Assembly (NCBI RefSeq): GCF_002211305.1
Contig: NZ_LOKW01000025.1
Span: 248,001 to 312,000 of the forward strand
Length of the DNA stretch: 64,000 nucleotides
Source of the DNA: Rhizobium sp. R634
GTDB taxonomy: Bacteria > Pseudomonadota > Alphaproteobacteria > Rhizobiales > Rhizobiaceae
Direction of reading: 5' to 3'
Position numbers and translations under genes: made by a program. The notes beneath the pieces were generated by a model. The model saw only the letters and a program-made list of their open reading frames with translations, did no database searches and was not told where the DNA came from. Positions 44,761 through 53,813 of this stretch are shown here, piece by piece. Position 1 is the stretch's first letter, and every line of letters starts with the position of its first letter.

Positions 44761-45551
44761 TCAGCGTCAAGGACATCAAGGTCGTCTTCGGACGCGGCAC
44801 GCCGCTGCAGAAGCAGGCGCTGAACGGCGTCAGCCTGACCATCGAGCAGGGCTCCTTCGTCACCGTCATCGGCTCCAACGGCGCCGGCAAATCGACGCTG
44901 CTCGGCGTGCTCGCCGGTGACGTCCTGCCGAGCGAAGGGCAGGTGCTGATCGGCAAAAGCGATGTGACGCGCAAATCGACGGCGGCGCGCGCCGGTCTGG
45001 TGGCGCGCGTCTTTCAGGATCCTCTGACGGGGAGCTGCGGTTCGCTGTCGATAGAGGAAAATCTCGCTCTGGCCGCCCGGCGCGGCGAGAGGCGCGGACT
45101 CGTGCCGGCGCTCGGTGGCAAGCGGCGCGACTATTTCAAGGAGCGGATCGCCGAACTCAATCTCGGGCTGGAAAACCGGCTGAAGGACCGCATGGATCTG
45201 CTCTCCGGCGGGCAGCGGCAGGCCGTTTCGCTGGTCATGGCGACACTTGCCGGTTCGGAAGTGCTGCTGCTCGACGAACATACGGCCGCGCTCGATCCCG
45301 GGATGGCCGAGTTCGTGATGAACCTGACGCAGAAGATCGTTGCCGAGCGCAAGCTGACGACGATGATGGTGACCCATTCCATGCGCCAGGCGCTGGATTA
45401 CGGCCACCGCACGATCATGCTGCATGGCGGCGAGATCGTTCTCGACGTGGCGGGTGACAACAGGAAGAACCTGCAGGTCGAGGACCTGATCGCCATGTTC
45501 CGCAAGATGCGCGGACAGACGCTCGATGATGATGCTTTGCTGATCGGCTAG
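44757..45551 (+). CDS. ABC transporter ATP-binding protein
   Basis: A 264-residue ABC ATPase. Walker A GSNGAGKSTLL, signature LLSGGQRQAVSLVMA, Walker B VLLLDEHTAALD, where His replaces the more usual Pro after the catalytic Glu, and switch MMVTHS. It completes the importer with the upstream permease and binding protein. The last 15 bases, including the stop codon, are repeated 25 bases further on. Confidence 0.93.
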   Translation: MISVKDIKVVFGRGTPLQKQALNGVSLTIEQGSFVTVIGSNGAGKSTLLGVLAGDVLPSEGQVLIGKSDVTRKSTAARAGLVARVFQDPLTGSCGSLSIEENLALAARRGERRGLVPALGGKRRDYFKERIAELNLGLENRLKDRMDLLSGGQRQAVSLVMATLAGSEVLLLDEHTAALDPGMAEFVMNLTQKIVAERKLTTMMVTHSMRQALDYGHRTIMLHGGEIVLDVAGDNRKNLQVEDLIAMFRKMRGQTLDDDALLIG

Positions 45552-45577
45552 CGCCGACAGCGTGCTGATCGGCTAGC
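45538..45577 (+). repeat. 15-bp direct repeat spanning the ATPase stop codon
   Basis: TGCTGATCGGCTAGC occurs at 45538-45552 and again at 45563-45577. The first copy encodes the terminal Leu-Ile-Gly-stop. Probably a small local duplication; the reading frame of the second copy is not used. Confidence 0.7.
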
Positions 45578-45629
45578 CCGCGGCCGGTTTTGCCGGTCCG
45601 CCGGCGTGTGGATCGGGTACGCCGACCGA

Positions 45630-46271
45630 TTATTTCGCCTGGGTGAGCAGGATCTTGGCTGCGAAGAGCGAGAAGACGCCGGCAAAGGCATAGTCGATGC
45701 CGCGCAGCACCTTCCTGTTGTTCTGGAGCCAGGAGGAAAGCCAGTCGGCGGCGAGGATCACGCCGGCATTGACGGGCATACCGATCACGATGAAGCAAAA
45801 CCCCAGGAAAAGCAGCTTCTGCGTCACGGCGGGATCGCCGGCGCTGACGAATTGCGGCAGGAAGGTCATGAAGAAGATGATGACCTTCGGGTTCAGAAGA
45901 TTGACCCAGAAGCCCGACGAAATGTTCGCAAGCGCCGTGCCCTTCTGCGTCTCGACCTTGGCGACGGTGAGCTTCGAGCCGAAGCGGATCGCCAGCACCG
46001 CCAGCCAGAACAGATAGGCGGCGCCACCGGTTTTCAGGATCAGGAAGGCGGTCGGCGAGGCGGTGATCAGCGCCGATATGCCGAAGGCGACCAGCATGGT
46101 ATGGACAACGATGCCGAGGCTGGTGCCGACGACGACGAAGAGGGCGGCATTCTTGCCCTGGGCGAGCGCGCGGCTGATCGACAGCGTCATATCGGGACCG
46201 GGGGTCGCCGCGAGCAGCAGCGTGGCGGCGGCAAAGCCGAGAAGCGTCGGCAGGCTGGGCAGGAAATCCAT
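45630..46271 (-). CDS. LysE/RhtB-family amino-acid exporter
   Basis: A 213-residue, six-helix inner-membrane exporter. The family signature AATPGPDMTLSISRALAQGKNAALFVVVGTSLG (about 20-52) is complete, and FWVNLLNPKVIIFFMTFLPQF is also typical. It exports amino acids or homoserine lactone-like compounds in relatives. ATG at 46271. It stands between convergent ABC genes and the SDR gene. No adjacent LysG regulator. Confidence 0.92.
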   Translation of the reverse strand: MDFLPSLPTLLGFAAATLLLAATPGPDMTLSISRALAQGKNAALFVVVGTSLGIVVHTMLVAFGISALITASPTAFLILKTGGAAYLFWLAVLAIRFGSKLTVAKVETQKGTALANISSGFWVNLLNPKVIIFFMTFLPQFVSAGDPAVTQKLLFLGFCFIVIGMPVNAGVILAADWLSSWLQNNRKVLRGIDYAFAGVFSLFAAKILLTQAK

Positions 46272-46455
46272 GGCACACTCCGAAAGCCGGAAAGACCTGA
46301 CGATCTCTTATCCGGCTTTCGAAAAATTACCAATCAAACCTTCTCATGCCAGTCGCACTAAACTTGATTCATGCGACGCGCATTCGCTGTCTGTTTTGTG
46401 CATGCCGTCATCCTGGAACCGCTGCAGGCTGTCGGGCGACATGCAGTGTCAGCCA

Positions 46456-47307
46456 TTACTTCTGGCCCAGGAAGGCCTTGAACTTGTCGGCATAATCCTT
46501 GTGCCAGCGCGAGAGCGGCGGGCGGTTCTCGATTATGTCGCCGGCAGCCCAGGCCATGCGGCGTTCGTCGACCGGTCGGGCAACGTCATTGTCGGGGCAG
46601 AGGATGTAGAAATCGCCGCGCTCGAGGCTTTCGACCATGAAATCGACAGTCTGCTCCGGCGTCCAGGCGCCCGCGGGCTTTTCCGCGCGGTCGCCCTTGG
46701 TGAGACCGGTGAAGACGAAGCCGGGGATAAGAAGATGCGCCGAGATCTTCCCGCCTTCGATGTTGCGAAGCTCATGTTCCAGGGCTTCGGTAAAGACCTT
46801 CACGCCTGATTTGGAGATGTTGTAGGCGGGGTTGCCGGGCGGAGTGGTGATGCCCTGCTTGGAGCCGGTATTGATGATGAGGCCGGGCTCGCCATGCGAC
46901 AGCATCTTCGGGCCGAAGGTGCGGGTGCCGTTGATGACGCCCATCAGGTTGACGGCGAAGATATGGTCCCAGTTGGCCTGCGGGCTGAAGATCGAAGTTT
47001 CCGGGCCGATGCCGGCATTGTTCATCAGCACGTGCACGCGGCCGAAACGCTGCAGCACGGCGCGTTCGAGCGCTTCCAGGGAATCGCGGCTCGCGACGTC
47101 GGTCTCGACAGCCATCACGTCCTCTTCGCCGGCAATGGCCTTGAGTTCGTCCGCGGCAGCTGCCAGCCGGTCGCCACCGAGGTCGGCGATGGCGACGCTC
47201 ATGCCACGGCCGGCGCAATATTTCGCTGCGGCAAAGCCGATGCCGGAGGCGCCGCCGGTGATGACGGCGACATTGGACTTCTTGAAGATGTCTTGAATAT
47301 TCGTCAC
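46456..47307 (-). CDS. Short-chain dehydrogenase/reductase
   Basis: A 283-residue classical SDR with the Rossmann nucleotide motif TGGASGIGFA, NNAG, a catalytic Ser in INTGSKQG, and YNISK with the catalytic Tyr and Lys. The C-terminus (DNDVARPVDERRMAWAAGDII) is variable. The best start is GTG at 47307 (MTNIQDIFKK), since GAGGAGGGG lies seven bases upstream; the ATG at 47328 has no ribosome site. Divergent from argG. Substrate unknown. Confidence 0.9.
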   Translation of the reverse strand: MTNIQDIFKKSNVAVITGGASGIGFAAAKYCAGRGMSVAIADLGGDRLAAAADELKAIAGEEDVMAVETDVASRDSLEALERAVLQRFGRVHVLMNNAGIGPETSIFSPQANWDHIFAVNLMGVINGTRTFGPKMLSHGEPGLIINTGSKQGITTPPGNPAYNISKSGVKVFTEALEHELRNIEGGKISAHLLIPGFVFTGLTKGDRAEKPAGAWTPEQTVDFMVESLERGDFYILCPDNDVARPVDERRMAWAAGDIIENRPPLSRWHKDYADKFKAFLGQK

Positions 47308-47483
47308 GGGCAGCCCCTCCTCGGACATTGTGCGGACGCAGCCGAATATGGGTTGCGCATTCGCGCTGTCAAACGCTATCGCCGCCGTCAGCCGCTGCAC
47401 TTGCCCTTGCGTCACGCGTCAATCTCGCTAAAAGTGCCGCGACACCGGGTTTTCGCCGGGTTTATGTAACGGACCTCATCACC

Positions 47484-48707
47484 ATGGCATCATACAAAGA
47501 CGTGAAGAAAGTCGTGCTCGCCTATTCCGGCGGCCTCGACACCTCGATCATCCTGAAGTGGCTGCAGACGGAACTCGGCGCCGAAGTCGTCACCTTCACC
47601 GCCGATCTCGGCCAGGGCGAAGAGCTGGAGCCGGCGCGCAAGAAGGCCGAGATGCTCGGCATCAAGGAGATCTATATCGAGGACGTGCGCGAGGAATTCG
47701 TGCGCGATTTCGTCTTCCCGATGTTCCGCGCCAATGCCGTCTACGAAGGCGTCTATCTGCTCGGCACCTCGATCGCCCGGCCGTTGATTTCCAAGCATCT
47801 GATCGACATCGCCCGCAAGACCGGCGCGGATGCGATCGCCCATGGCGCGACCGGCAAGGGCAACGACCAGGTTCGTTTCGAGCTGTCCGCTTATGCTTTG
47901 AACCCCGACATCAAGATCATCGCGCCGTGGCGCGACTGGGCGTTCAAGAGCCGCACCGACCTGCTGGCCTTCGCCGAGCAGCATCAGATCCCGGTCGCCA
48001 AGGACAAGAAGGGTGAAGCGCCGTTCTCCGTCGACGCCAACCTTCTGCATTCCTCCTCCGAGGGCAAAGTTCTCGAGGATCCCGCCCAGGAGGCGCCGGA
48101 GTATGTGCATATGCGCACGATCTCGCCCGAGGCCGCGCCCGACAAGGCGACGGTGATCAAGGTCGGCTTCCGCAAGGGCGATGCCGTCTCGATCAATGGC
48201 GTCGAGATGTCGCCGGCGACGTTGCTGGCCACCCTCAACACCTATGGCCGCGACAACGGCATCGGCCGTCTCGACCTCGTCGAGAACCGCTTTGTCGGCA
48301 TGAAGTCGCGCGGCGTTTACGAAACGCCCGGCGGCACGATCCTGCTCTCGGCGCACCGCGCTATCGAATCGATCACGCTCGACCGCGGTGCCGCCCACCT
48401 CAAGGACGAGATCATGCCGCGCTACGCGGAGCTCATCTACTACGGCTTCTGGTTCTCGCCGGAGCGCGAGATGCTGCAGGCCCTCATCGACAAGAGCCAG
48501 GATCATGTCGAAGGCGAAGTGACGCTGAAGCTCTATAAGGGCAACGTCATGGTCATCGGCCGCGAAAGCGAAAAGTCGCTCTATTCCGACAAGCTCGTCA
48601 CTTTCGAGGACGACCAGGGCGCCTACGACCAGAAGGACGCGGCCGGCTTCATCAAGCTCAACGCGCTGCGCCTACGCACGCTCGGCAAGCGGAACCTCGC
48701 GAAGTAA
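47484..48707 (+). CDS. argG: Argininosuccinate synthase
   Basis: A 407-residue enzyme joining citrulline and aspartate with ATP in arginine synthesis. The ATP loop AYSGGLDTSIILKWL and ATGKGNDQVRFE are intact, as is SKHLIDIARKTGADAIAHG. ATG at 47484 (MASYKDVKK) gives the family length; longer frames add only an unlikely extension. A terminator follows. Confidence 0.97.
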   Translation: MASYKDVKKVVLAYSGGLDTSIILKWLQTELGAEVVTFTADLGQGEELEPARKKAEMLGIKEIYIEDVREEFVRDFVFPMFRANAVYEGVYLLGTSIARPLISKHLIDIARKTGADAIAHGATGKGNDQVRFELSAYALNPDIKIIAPWRDWAFKSRTDLLAFAEQHQIPVAKDKKGEAPFSVDANLLHSSSEGKVLEDPAQEAPEYVHMRTISPEAAPDKATVIKVGFRKGDAVSINGVEMSPATLLATLNTYGRDNGIGRLDLVENRFVGMKSRGVYETPGGTILLSAHRAIESITLDRGAAHLKDEIMPRYAELIYYGFWFSPEREMLQALIDKSQDHVEGEVTLKLYKGNVMVIGRESEKSLYSDKLVTFEDDQGAYDQKDAAGFIKLNALRLRTLGKRNLAK

Positions 48708-48733
48708 TCGCGTTTCGCTTTCGAACAGAGATG

Positions 48734-48764
48734 AGCCCGCCGGCATCGCCGCGCGGGCTTTTTC
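48734..48764 (+). terminator. Terminator of argG
   Basis: AGCCCGC (48734-48740) and GCGGGCT (48753-48759) stem, with a GC-rich interior and a five-T tail. Located 26 bases past the argG stop. Confidence 0.85.
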
Positions 48765-48799
48765 GTGTCTCTTAAGAACATTCGAGATGACCGCAGAGG

Positions 48800-49768
48800 T
48801 CACTCCTGTGCAAGCAATGTCCTGCCCGATGCAAATTGACGATCGTAGAAAATTCGCACCGACAGAACGACGCCGGCGATCAGCACAGCCACCCCAGCGA
48901 TTTCGATCGGGGTTGGCCAGCGGGCGTGCACGACAAGTCCTCCGATGACGCCGAAGACTGTTTCCGAAACGATCAATTGCGCGGCGAGGGCGACGGGCAG
49001 GCTGCGTGACGCAATGTTCCAGGCCCAGACGCCGCCTACGGTCGCCAGCAGCGCGAGAGATGTACCCCAAACATACAAGCTGCCGGCGGCACTCCAGCCA
49101 AATCCCAATGCCGGGAGCTTGAAGAGGTCCATCGCGGCACCGAGGGGATAGAAGGCCAGCATCAAGACGCCACCTCCCACCAGTATCAGCGCCGACCACA
49201 CACCGGAAGGCATTTCCGGCCGGGCGGCGAGTGCAGCCTGATTGGCAAGAGCGAACCAGACCCAAAGTCCCACGGCAGCGAGCGCCAGCGGTATGCCGAC
49301 CCATAAGGATCCGACCGAATTCAGTCCTTCAGCCGTGAATGCCGTGCCATTGATCAGAACAAGGCCGATCAGCACCAGCGCCAAAGGTGGCATAAGGGAC
49401 CGCCATGGCAAGGAGCCCTGCCGCTGATTGCCAATGACCATCAAGACGATCGGTACCAGACCGAGAAAGGCCGGCGCGATGACGGGGCCGGCAAAGATGG
49501 CCGCTCCGGTTACCGTGAGGAAGTAACCGACATATCCGACGAAGGCGAGCCAGAGGGCCTGCAGAACGTTCCGAAGCGTGAGATGGCGTGCGACGTGCTT
49601 CTCCGAAAACAGGATGAACAGGCCGACGAGAGCTGAGACGAGATGACGGATGAGAGCAAAATCGAAGGTGGAATAGTCGCCGATGATGAAGGGCACGACA
49701 AAGTTGAGCGAAAAGGCAAAGGCCGCAAAGAGAGCGGCCGACACGCCGATATAGAAGGATCTGTCCAT
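48800..49768 (-). CDS. EamA/DMT-family transporter
   Basis: A 322-residue inner-membrane protein with about ten helices in two EamA repeats (FAAFAFSLNFVVPFIIGDYSTFDFALIRHLVSALVGL first, and the second half from PSGVWSALILVGGG with SETVFGVIGGLVV). It probably exports a metabolite. The ATG at 49768 (MDRSFYIGV) has AAGGGGTGAAG before it; a longer frame to 49912 is rejected. It is divergent from the LysR regulator, which may control it. Confidence 0.9.
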   Translation of the reverse strand: MDRSFYIGVSAALFAAFAFSLNFVVPFIIGDYSTFDFALIRHLVSALVGLFILFSEKHVARHLTLRNVLQALWLAFVGYVGYFLTVTGAAIFAGPVIAPAFLGLVPIVLMVIGNQRQGSLPWRSLMPPLALVLIGLVLINGTAFTAEGLNSVGSLWVGIPLALAAVGLWVWFALANQAALAARPEMPSGVWSALILVGGGVLMLAFYPLGAAMDLFKLPALGFGWSAAGSLYVWGTSLALLATVGGVWAWNIASRSLPVALAAQLIVSETVFGVIGGLVVHARWPTPIEIAGVAVLIAGVVLSVRIFYDRQFASGRTLLAQE

Positions 49769-50037
49769 AATCTTCACCCCTTTGACGTTGCGCGCGCGCC
49801 CCGAGCTTTTGCCTCCGTGACGCCGAACGTTTTGATCGAGTAGCCGAAACTTACTTGCCGAGAGCCTTGGCCGGTACTCGGTGAAAATGAGAGCCACCCT
49901 CTCGATGCTCATCGATTTCTCGAGGCCTTGCGCAACGCCCGAGCGGCCATCGCGTCGCCGAGACAGCTGTACCGCCTATTCAGCAGAACCGATTTTTCAT
50001 ATCCTCCGACATCGCGGCTTCTAATCGTCGGGGCGTT

Positions 50038-50952
50038 ATGGATCGGCTTGATGCAATGCGGGTTCTGCTTGCGGTGGTGGACGCCGGAAGCTTGTCGGCG
50101 GGCAGCCGGAAGCTGAACGCGCCGCTGCCGAGCGTCAGCCGCAAGGTCGCAGATCTGGAGCGATATCTCGGCACCAACCTCATCATCCGAACGAGCCGCA
50201 ACCTTCAGCTCACCGATGCCGGGCGCGACTATGTCGAGGCGGCGCGAAAGATCATCGCCGATCTGGAGGAGGTCGAACGCAGGGCGTCGGGCGAATATCA
50301 GATGCCGCGGGGGCTGCTGACCATCACGATGCCGATCGAGTTCGGCCACCGCTATGTTCTGCCGATCGCACTCGACTTCGTGAACAGGCATCCGGAGGTA
50401 ACGCTGAACGTTCTTTCGCTCGACCGCTCCGTTCATCTGGTCAATGAGCAGGTCGATGTCGCCATCCGGCTTGGTGAGTTGATCGACAGTTCGCACTACG
50501 CCGTCAAGGCCGGCGAGTTCCGTCTGCTGACCTGCGCAAGTCCGGCCTATCTGGAACGGCATGGCGTTCCGCAACATCCCACCGAGCTCGCCAATCATGA
50601 TGGGATCATGTTTCACAAGCGGTCGTTCTTCTGGAGTTTCGAGATCGAGGGAAAGCCCGTCGAGGTCATGCCACGGAGCCGGATCGAGGTGAACACGGCC
50701 GCCAATTGCGTTGCCGCCGCGCTGAATGGGGTCGGGATTGCCCGCCTCTTCGATTACCAAGTTCCGGAGGAGGTGTCCTCGGGCGCGCTCGTGCAGATTT
50801 TGAAGGACTACGACGGCGAACCTAAGCCGATCCACATCGTCTATTCGCGTCAGGGCTTACTCGCTTTGAAGGTGCGCGCCTTCATCGATTGGACGCTCCC
50901 CCGGCTTCGCGCGGCTTGCGGGAGCTATGGCGATGCGCCCTCGCCGGAATGA
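50038..50952 (+). CDS. LysR-family transcriptional regulator
   Basis: A 304-residue regulator. N-terminal winged HTH about 1-60 (MRVLLAVVDAGSLSAGSRKLNAPLPSVSRKVADLERYLG), a linker helix, and an effector-binding domain (about 90-300, RGLLTITMPIEFGHRYVLPIALDF, NVLSLDRSVHLVNEQVDVAIR). The 269-base region to the divergent EamA gene is the likely operator; I saw only weak candidate T-N11-A sites. The DUF2798, Ohr and DUF6130 genes follow, so it may control these as well or instead. Confidence 0.92.
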   Translation: MDRLDAMRVLLAVVDAGSLSAGSRKLNAPLPSVSRKVADLERYLGTNLIIRTSRNLQLTDAGRDYVEAARKIIADLEEVERRASGEYQMPRGLLTITMPIEFGHRYVLPIALDFVNRHPEVTLNVLSLDRSVHLVNEQVDVAIRLGELIDSSHYAVKAGEFRLLTCASPAYLERHGVPQHPTELANHDGIMFHKRSFFWSFEIEGKPVEVMPRSRIEVNTAANCVAAALNGVGIARLFDYQVPEEVSSGALVQILKDYDGEPKPIHIVYSRQGLLALKVRAFIDWTLPRLRAACGSYGDAPSPE

Positions 50953-50982
50953 AGCGCCCCATCTTTGTAAAATCATCCTGTT

Positions 50983-51210
50983 CTAGACGTCACGGATGAC
51001 GCGATCGATCTGCGCCTGAAGGCGAGGACCGATCAGCAGGATGGCGGGGATGACGATGAGATAGGCGATGCTCCACGAGCGGAGCCATGTCAGGACGAAC
51101 CCCTTCGAGAAGCCCAGATTAAGCGCGAGCAGCGTGAAAGAGATCAGTCCTGTCGTTACGACGCCCATCGACAGAGCGAAGACAATCTTGCGTTTGAAAT
51201 GCGTGTTCAT
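50983..51210 (-). CDS. DUF2798 small membrane protein
   Basis: A 75-residue protein with two helices (about 8-30 and 42-62): KIVFALSMGVVTTGLISFTLLAL and FVLTWLRSWSIAYLIVIPAILL. This is the DUF2798 pattern, function unknown. The ATG at 51210 (MNTHFKRK) has GGGAGAC upstream; the longer reading from 51327 is rejected. It lies opposite to the Ohr gene, with which it shares a 255-base region, and converges on the LysR gene. Confidence 0.85.
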   Translation of the reverse strand: MNTHFKRKIVFALSMGVVTTGLISFTLLALNLGFSKGFVLTWLRSWSIAYLIVIPAILLIGPRLQAQIDRVIRDV

Positions 51211-51465
51211 GGCGGTCTCCCGGACGGATGTGAAAGCGGATCGCTTCAGCGGTCGCGATTTCGGTTGATGCCCTGAAGATCGCGTAACTCCGGCACCGGC
51301 GGTAGCGAGAGAAAATGAGAGGCTCACTCTTGCTTCTGCTCGCTACCGGACCGGCCTTGCGAAGCTCATCTTCCCGTCATCGCAGCCCAAAGCCCCATTG
51401 ATCCTGGGCGGCGCGTGCCAGCCGCGGCTATCTCAGCCGGCTGAAATCCTACAAGGAGTATCCGA

Positions 51466-51873
51466 ATGTCGACAGTCATCTACACAGGCAAAACCAGTAC
51501 CACCGGCGGGCGTGACGGCGCGTCGCGCAGTTCCGATGGACGTCTCGACGTGACATTGTCCCCGCCCGGTTCCTCGGGTGCAGGCACCAATCCCGAGCAG
51601 CTCTTCGCCGCGGGCTGGTCCGCCTGCTTCCTCGGCGCTATCGGAAGAGCGGCCGCGGAGCGTCAGCTTCGCGTGCCCGCCGACGCTGCCATCCATGCCG
51701 AGATCGACCTAGTCTCGAATGACGGCGGCTATGTGCTGCAGGCACGGCTGAATGCGAAGCTGCCGGGCATCGAGGCAAATCTCGCCAGGTCCCTGGTCGA
51801 GCGGGCTCATCAGCTCTGCCCTTATTCCAAGGCCACCCGCGGCAATATCGCCGTCGAACTCAACGTCGCCTGA
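51466..51873 (+). CDS. ohr: Organic hydroperoxide resistance protein (Ohr/OsmC)
   Basis: A 135-residue thiol peroxidase that reduces organic hydroperoxides using lipoyl partners. The two reactive cysteines are C54 (GWSACFLGAI) and C118 (AHQLCPYSKATRGN), with the active-site Arg at R16 (GGRDG) and Glu at E44. AAGGAG lies upstream of the ATG. The usual OhrR (MarR) regulator is not adjacent; a LysR gene is the nearest regulator. Followed 93 bases on by a DUF6130 gene. Confidence 0.94.
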   Translation: MSTVIYTGKTSTTGGRDGASRSSDGRLDVTLSPPGSSGAGTNPEQLFAAGWSACFLGAIGRAAAERQLRVPADAAIHAEIDLVSNDGGYVLQARLNAKLPGIEANLARSLVERAHQLCPYSKATRGNIAVELNVA

Positions 51874-51966
51874 TCGGTCTCCGATCAAGGCCTTCCAACC
51901 CGATATCGCGCCGGCGTCCGGAGGAGATGCCGGCCAGGACCGGCGCGAACACCAGAGGATATTGTC

Positions 51967-52407
51967 ATGACCACGATCGCAAGAGCCCTCGCGGCGGCAG
52001 CTTTATTGCTTGCCGCTGGCACGCCCATCCACGCGGAAACGGCGACGCAGTTCCTTCCCATCAAGAACGAGCCCGCACCGAAACTCGTCGTGGATCAGCC
52101 CCTTGCCGGACCGCTCGCGAGCCGAGCGGTGGCCATCATTCCCTATCGAACCGAGAATTTCCGCATCCTGCCGATCTTCGGCGCCAGCGCCAGCGACGTC
52201 TCGCCGAGGGCCGGTCACCTTCATGTCAGCATCGACGACCTGCCCTGGCGGTGGGCCGATGCGGGCGGCACCGGCGCTATCGTCCTCACCGCGCTGCCGC
52301 CAGGCGAGCACAAGGTGCTCATCGAAATGGCCACGCCGGAACATGAAGTACTCGGCGGAAAGGTCGTGACGTTTACCGTACCGGCAATCGGCAGCGCGCA
52401 CCACTAA
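51967..52407 (+). CDS. DUF6130-type secreted protein
   Basis: A 146-residue periplasmic protein with a signal peptide (about 1-24, LAAAALLLAAGTPIHAE). The body has AVAIIPYRTENFRILPIFGASASDVSPRAGHLHVSIDDLPWRWADAGG and ALPPGEHKVLIEMATPEHEVL, a beta-rich domain with His residues (HLHVS, GSAHH) that might bind metal. I think this is DUF6130 but cannot confirm. AGAGGA precedes the ATG. Probably co-transcribed with ohr. Confidence 0.75.
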   Translation: MTTIARALAAAALLLAAGTPIHAETATQFLPIKNEPAPKLVVDQPLAGPLASRAVAIIPYRTENFRILPIFGASASDVSPRAGHLHVSIDDLPWRWADAGGTGAIVLTALPPGEHKVLIEMATPEHEVLGGKVVTFTVPAIGSAHH

Positions 52408-52511
52408 AGGGCCAACTCGGCAACTTCCGCTTTGAGCCGGAAGCCGCCGCCATGCCCTTGACGGATACCGGGGATGACTTACTCTGCCGCGATTATCCTC
52501 GGAGCTTTTCC

Positions 52512-53153
52512 ATGACGCAGTCCCTGCTCTTCGGCGCCTTTCTGGCGGCGCTCTTCTACGTGCTCATTCCCGGGCCTGCCTTCCTGCAGCTTCTCGGCAT
52601 CGGCGCCGGGCAGGGCCGCAAGGCCGGCGCCCTCTTCATGATGGGGCATCTTGTGGGTGACATCATCTGGTCGTCGCTGGCGCTGATCGCGATCGTCGGG
52701 GCGAAGACGATCGGAACCTTCGTCTTCGATCTGCTCGGCCTTGCCTGCGGCTTTTATCTCGCCTGGATCGGCTGGAGCGCCGTCAATGCCAAGCCGAAAG
52801 CGGATGGGCAGGCGCTCGTCATGGTCGAGCGGCCGTTTCGCCGCGGCCTGATTTTCGGCGTCACCAATCCGAAGGGTTATCCGGTCGCTCTCGCCACCTT
52901 CACCGCGCTGGTCGCAGGCTCTGCCGGCGCGCTCGATTTCGAGGCGCTGCCGGTGCTTCTCGCCGTGTCCTTTCTGGGCTTCGTCACCGCCGACATTATC
53001 CTGATCGGCGTCATCGGCGCGGGTGCGGTGCGCCGCTTCTATCGCGCCCATGAGCGGCTGATCGTGCGCACCTCCGGCGTGCTTTTCATGGGTTTCGCGG
53101 TCCAGGCGCTATGGCACGCGACGCCCGGCCTGCTCGGCTGGCGCAAGGCTTAA
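52512..53153 (+). CDS. LysE-family translocator
   Basis: A 213-residue exporter with six helices. The signature FYVLIPGPAFLQLLGIGAGQGRKAGALFMMGHLVGDIIW and GLIFGVTNPKGYPVALATFTAL are clear. The ATG at 52512 has GGAG eight bases upstream; the extension from 52452 is rejected. Its stop is one base from that of the convergent hypothetical gene. A second LysE-type gene lies at 45.6 kb; the two differ markedly. Confidence 0.9.
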   Translation: MTQSLLFGAFLAALFYVLIPGPAFLQLLGIGAGQGRKAGALFMMGHLVGDIIWSSLALIAIVGAKTIGTFVFDLLGLACGFYLAWIGWSAVNAKPKADGQALVMVERPFRRGLIFGVTNPKGYPVALATFTALVAGSAGALDFEALPVLLAVSFLGFVTADIILIGVIGAGAVRRFYRAHERLIVRTSGVLFMGFAVQALWHATPGLLGWRKA

Positions 53154-53154
53154 C

Positions 53155-53586
53155 TCAGCCATCCAGGAAATTGACGATCGATTTCAGGGTCTGGACTTCA
53201 TGAGGATCGCCGATCGACATGGCGATCTGAAGCTGGTTTCGGTAATAGTCGAGGAAATTGAAGCTCGTGCCGTCGGTGACGCTGGAGAGGTCGATCACGT
53301 TACCGAGCGGATCGATCGCATGCATCGGCAATGGCTCGGAGATCGCGGCGTAGGTGGTCTGATCGATCACGCCGCTGTCGAAGCTTTGGCGCGCGTAAGT
53401 GCGCAGCTCTCCGGGGCTGACCGCAGTAAAATCAGGCCCTTCATCGAGGCTGTCTTCGATCTGGAACGAGACGGGGGCCGGAGCCTTGGTCTCGATGTGA
53501 ATATCGGCAGTCTTCGAATTTTTTGCGTTATTAGGGTTGTTTTTAAATAGCAAACTCTGAGAAGACCGCAGGGAAAAAATTTCCAT
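53155..53586 (-). CDS. Hypothetical protein
   Basis: A 143-residue protein I do not recognise. The N-terminus is Ser/Asn/Lys-rich (KNNPNNAKNSKT, about 15-26), the middle acidic (DSLDEGPDF), and the C-terminus hydrophilic (YYRNQLQIAMSIGDPHEVQTLKSIVNFLDG). No signal peptide or membrane helix. GGGGAC lies upstream of the ATG at 53586. The region 53510-53700 is AT-richer than its surroundings. Codon use in the C-terminal part looks ordinary for the genome. It may be a secreted or type-specific protein; function not inferred. Confidence 0.65.
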   Translation of the reverse strand: MEIFSLRSSQSLLFKNNPNNAKNSKTADIHIETKAPAPVSFQIEDSLDEGPDFTAVSPGELRTYARQSFDSGVIDQTTYAAISEPLPMHAIDPLGNVIDLSSVTDGTSFNFLDYYRNQLQIAMSIGDPHEVQTLKSIVNFLDG

Positions 53587-53813
53587 GACGCATGTCCCCT
53601 GGCAGGAAGATCACCAGGAAACTAGCGCTTGTGCCTGATTCGCGTCAATCGTTAACAAATGGTTAATTTTCACGCGTCAAAATTTGTCCACCAGATTTTA
53701 CGGATGTCCACCGGATTTGGCGGGCGAGGCAAAAGGCCCTGCCTGCGACATACCAATTCCGCGGCCGTTCTCCTATATTGACGATCCATTCGCATGCCAA
53801 AAAGGATTTTCCG

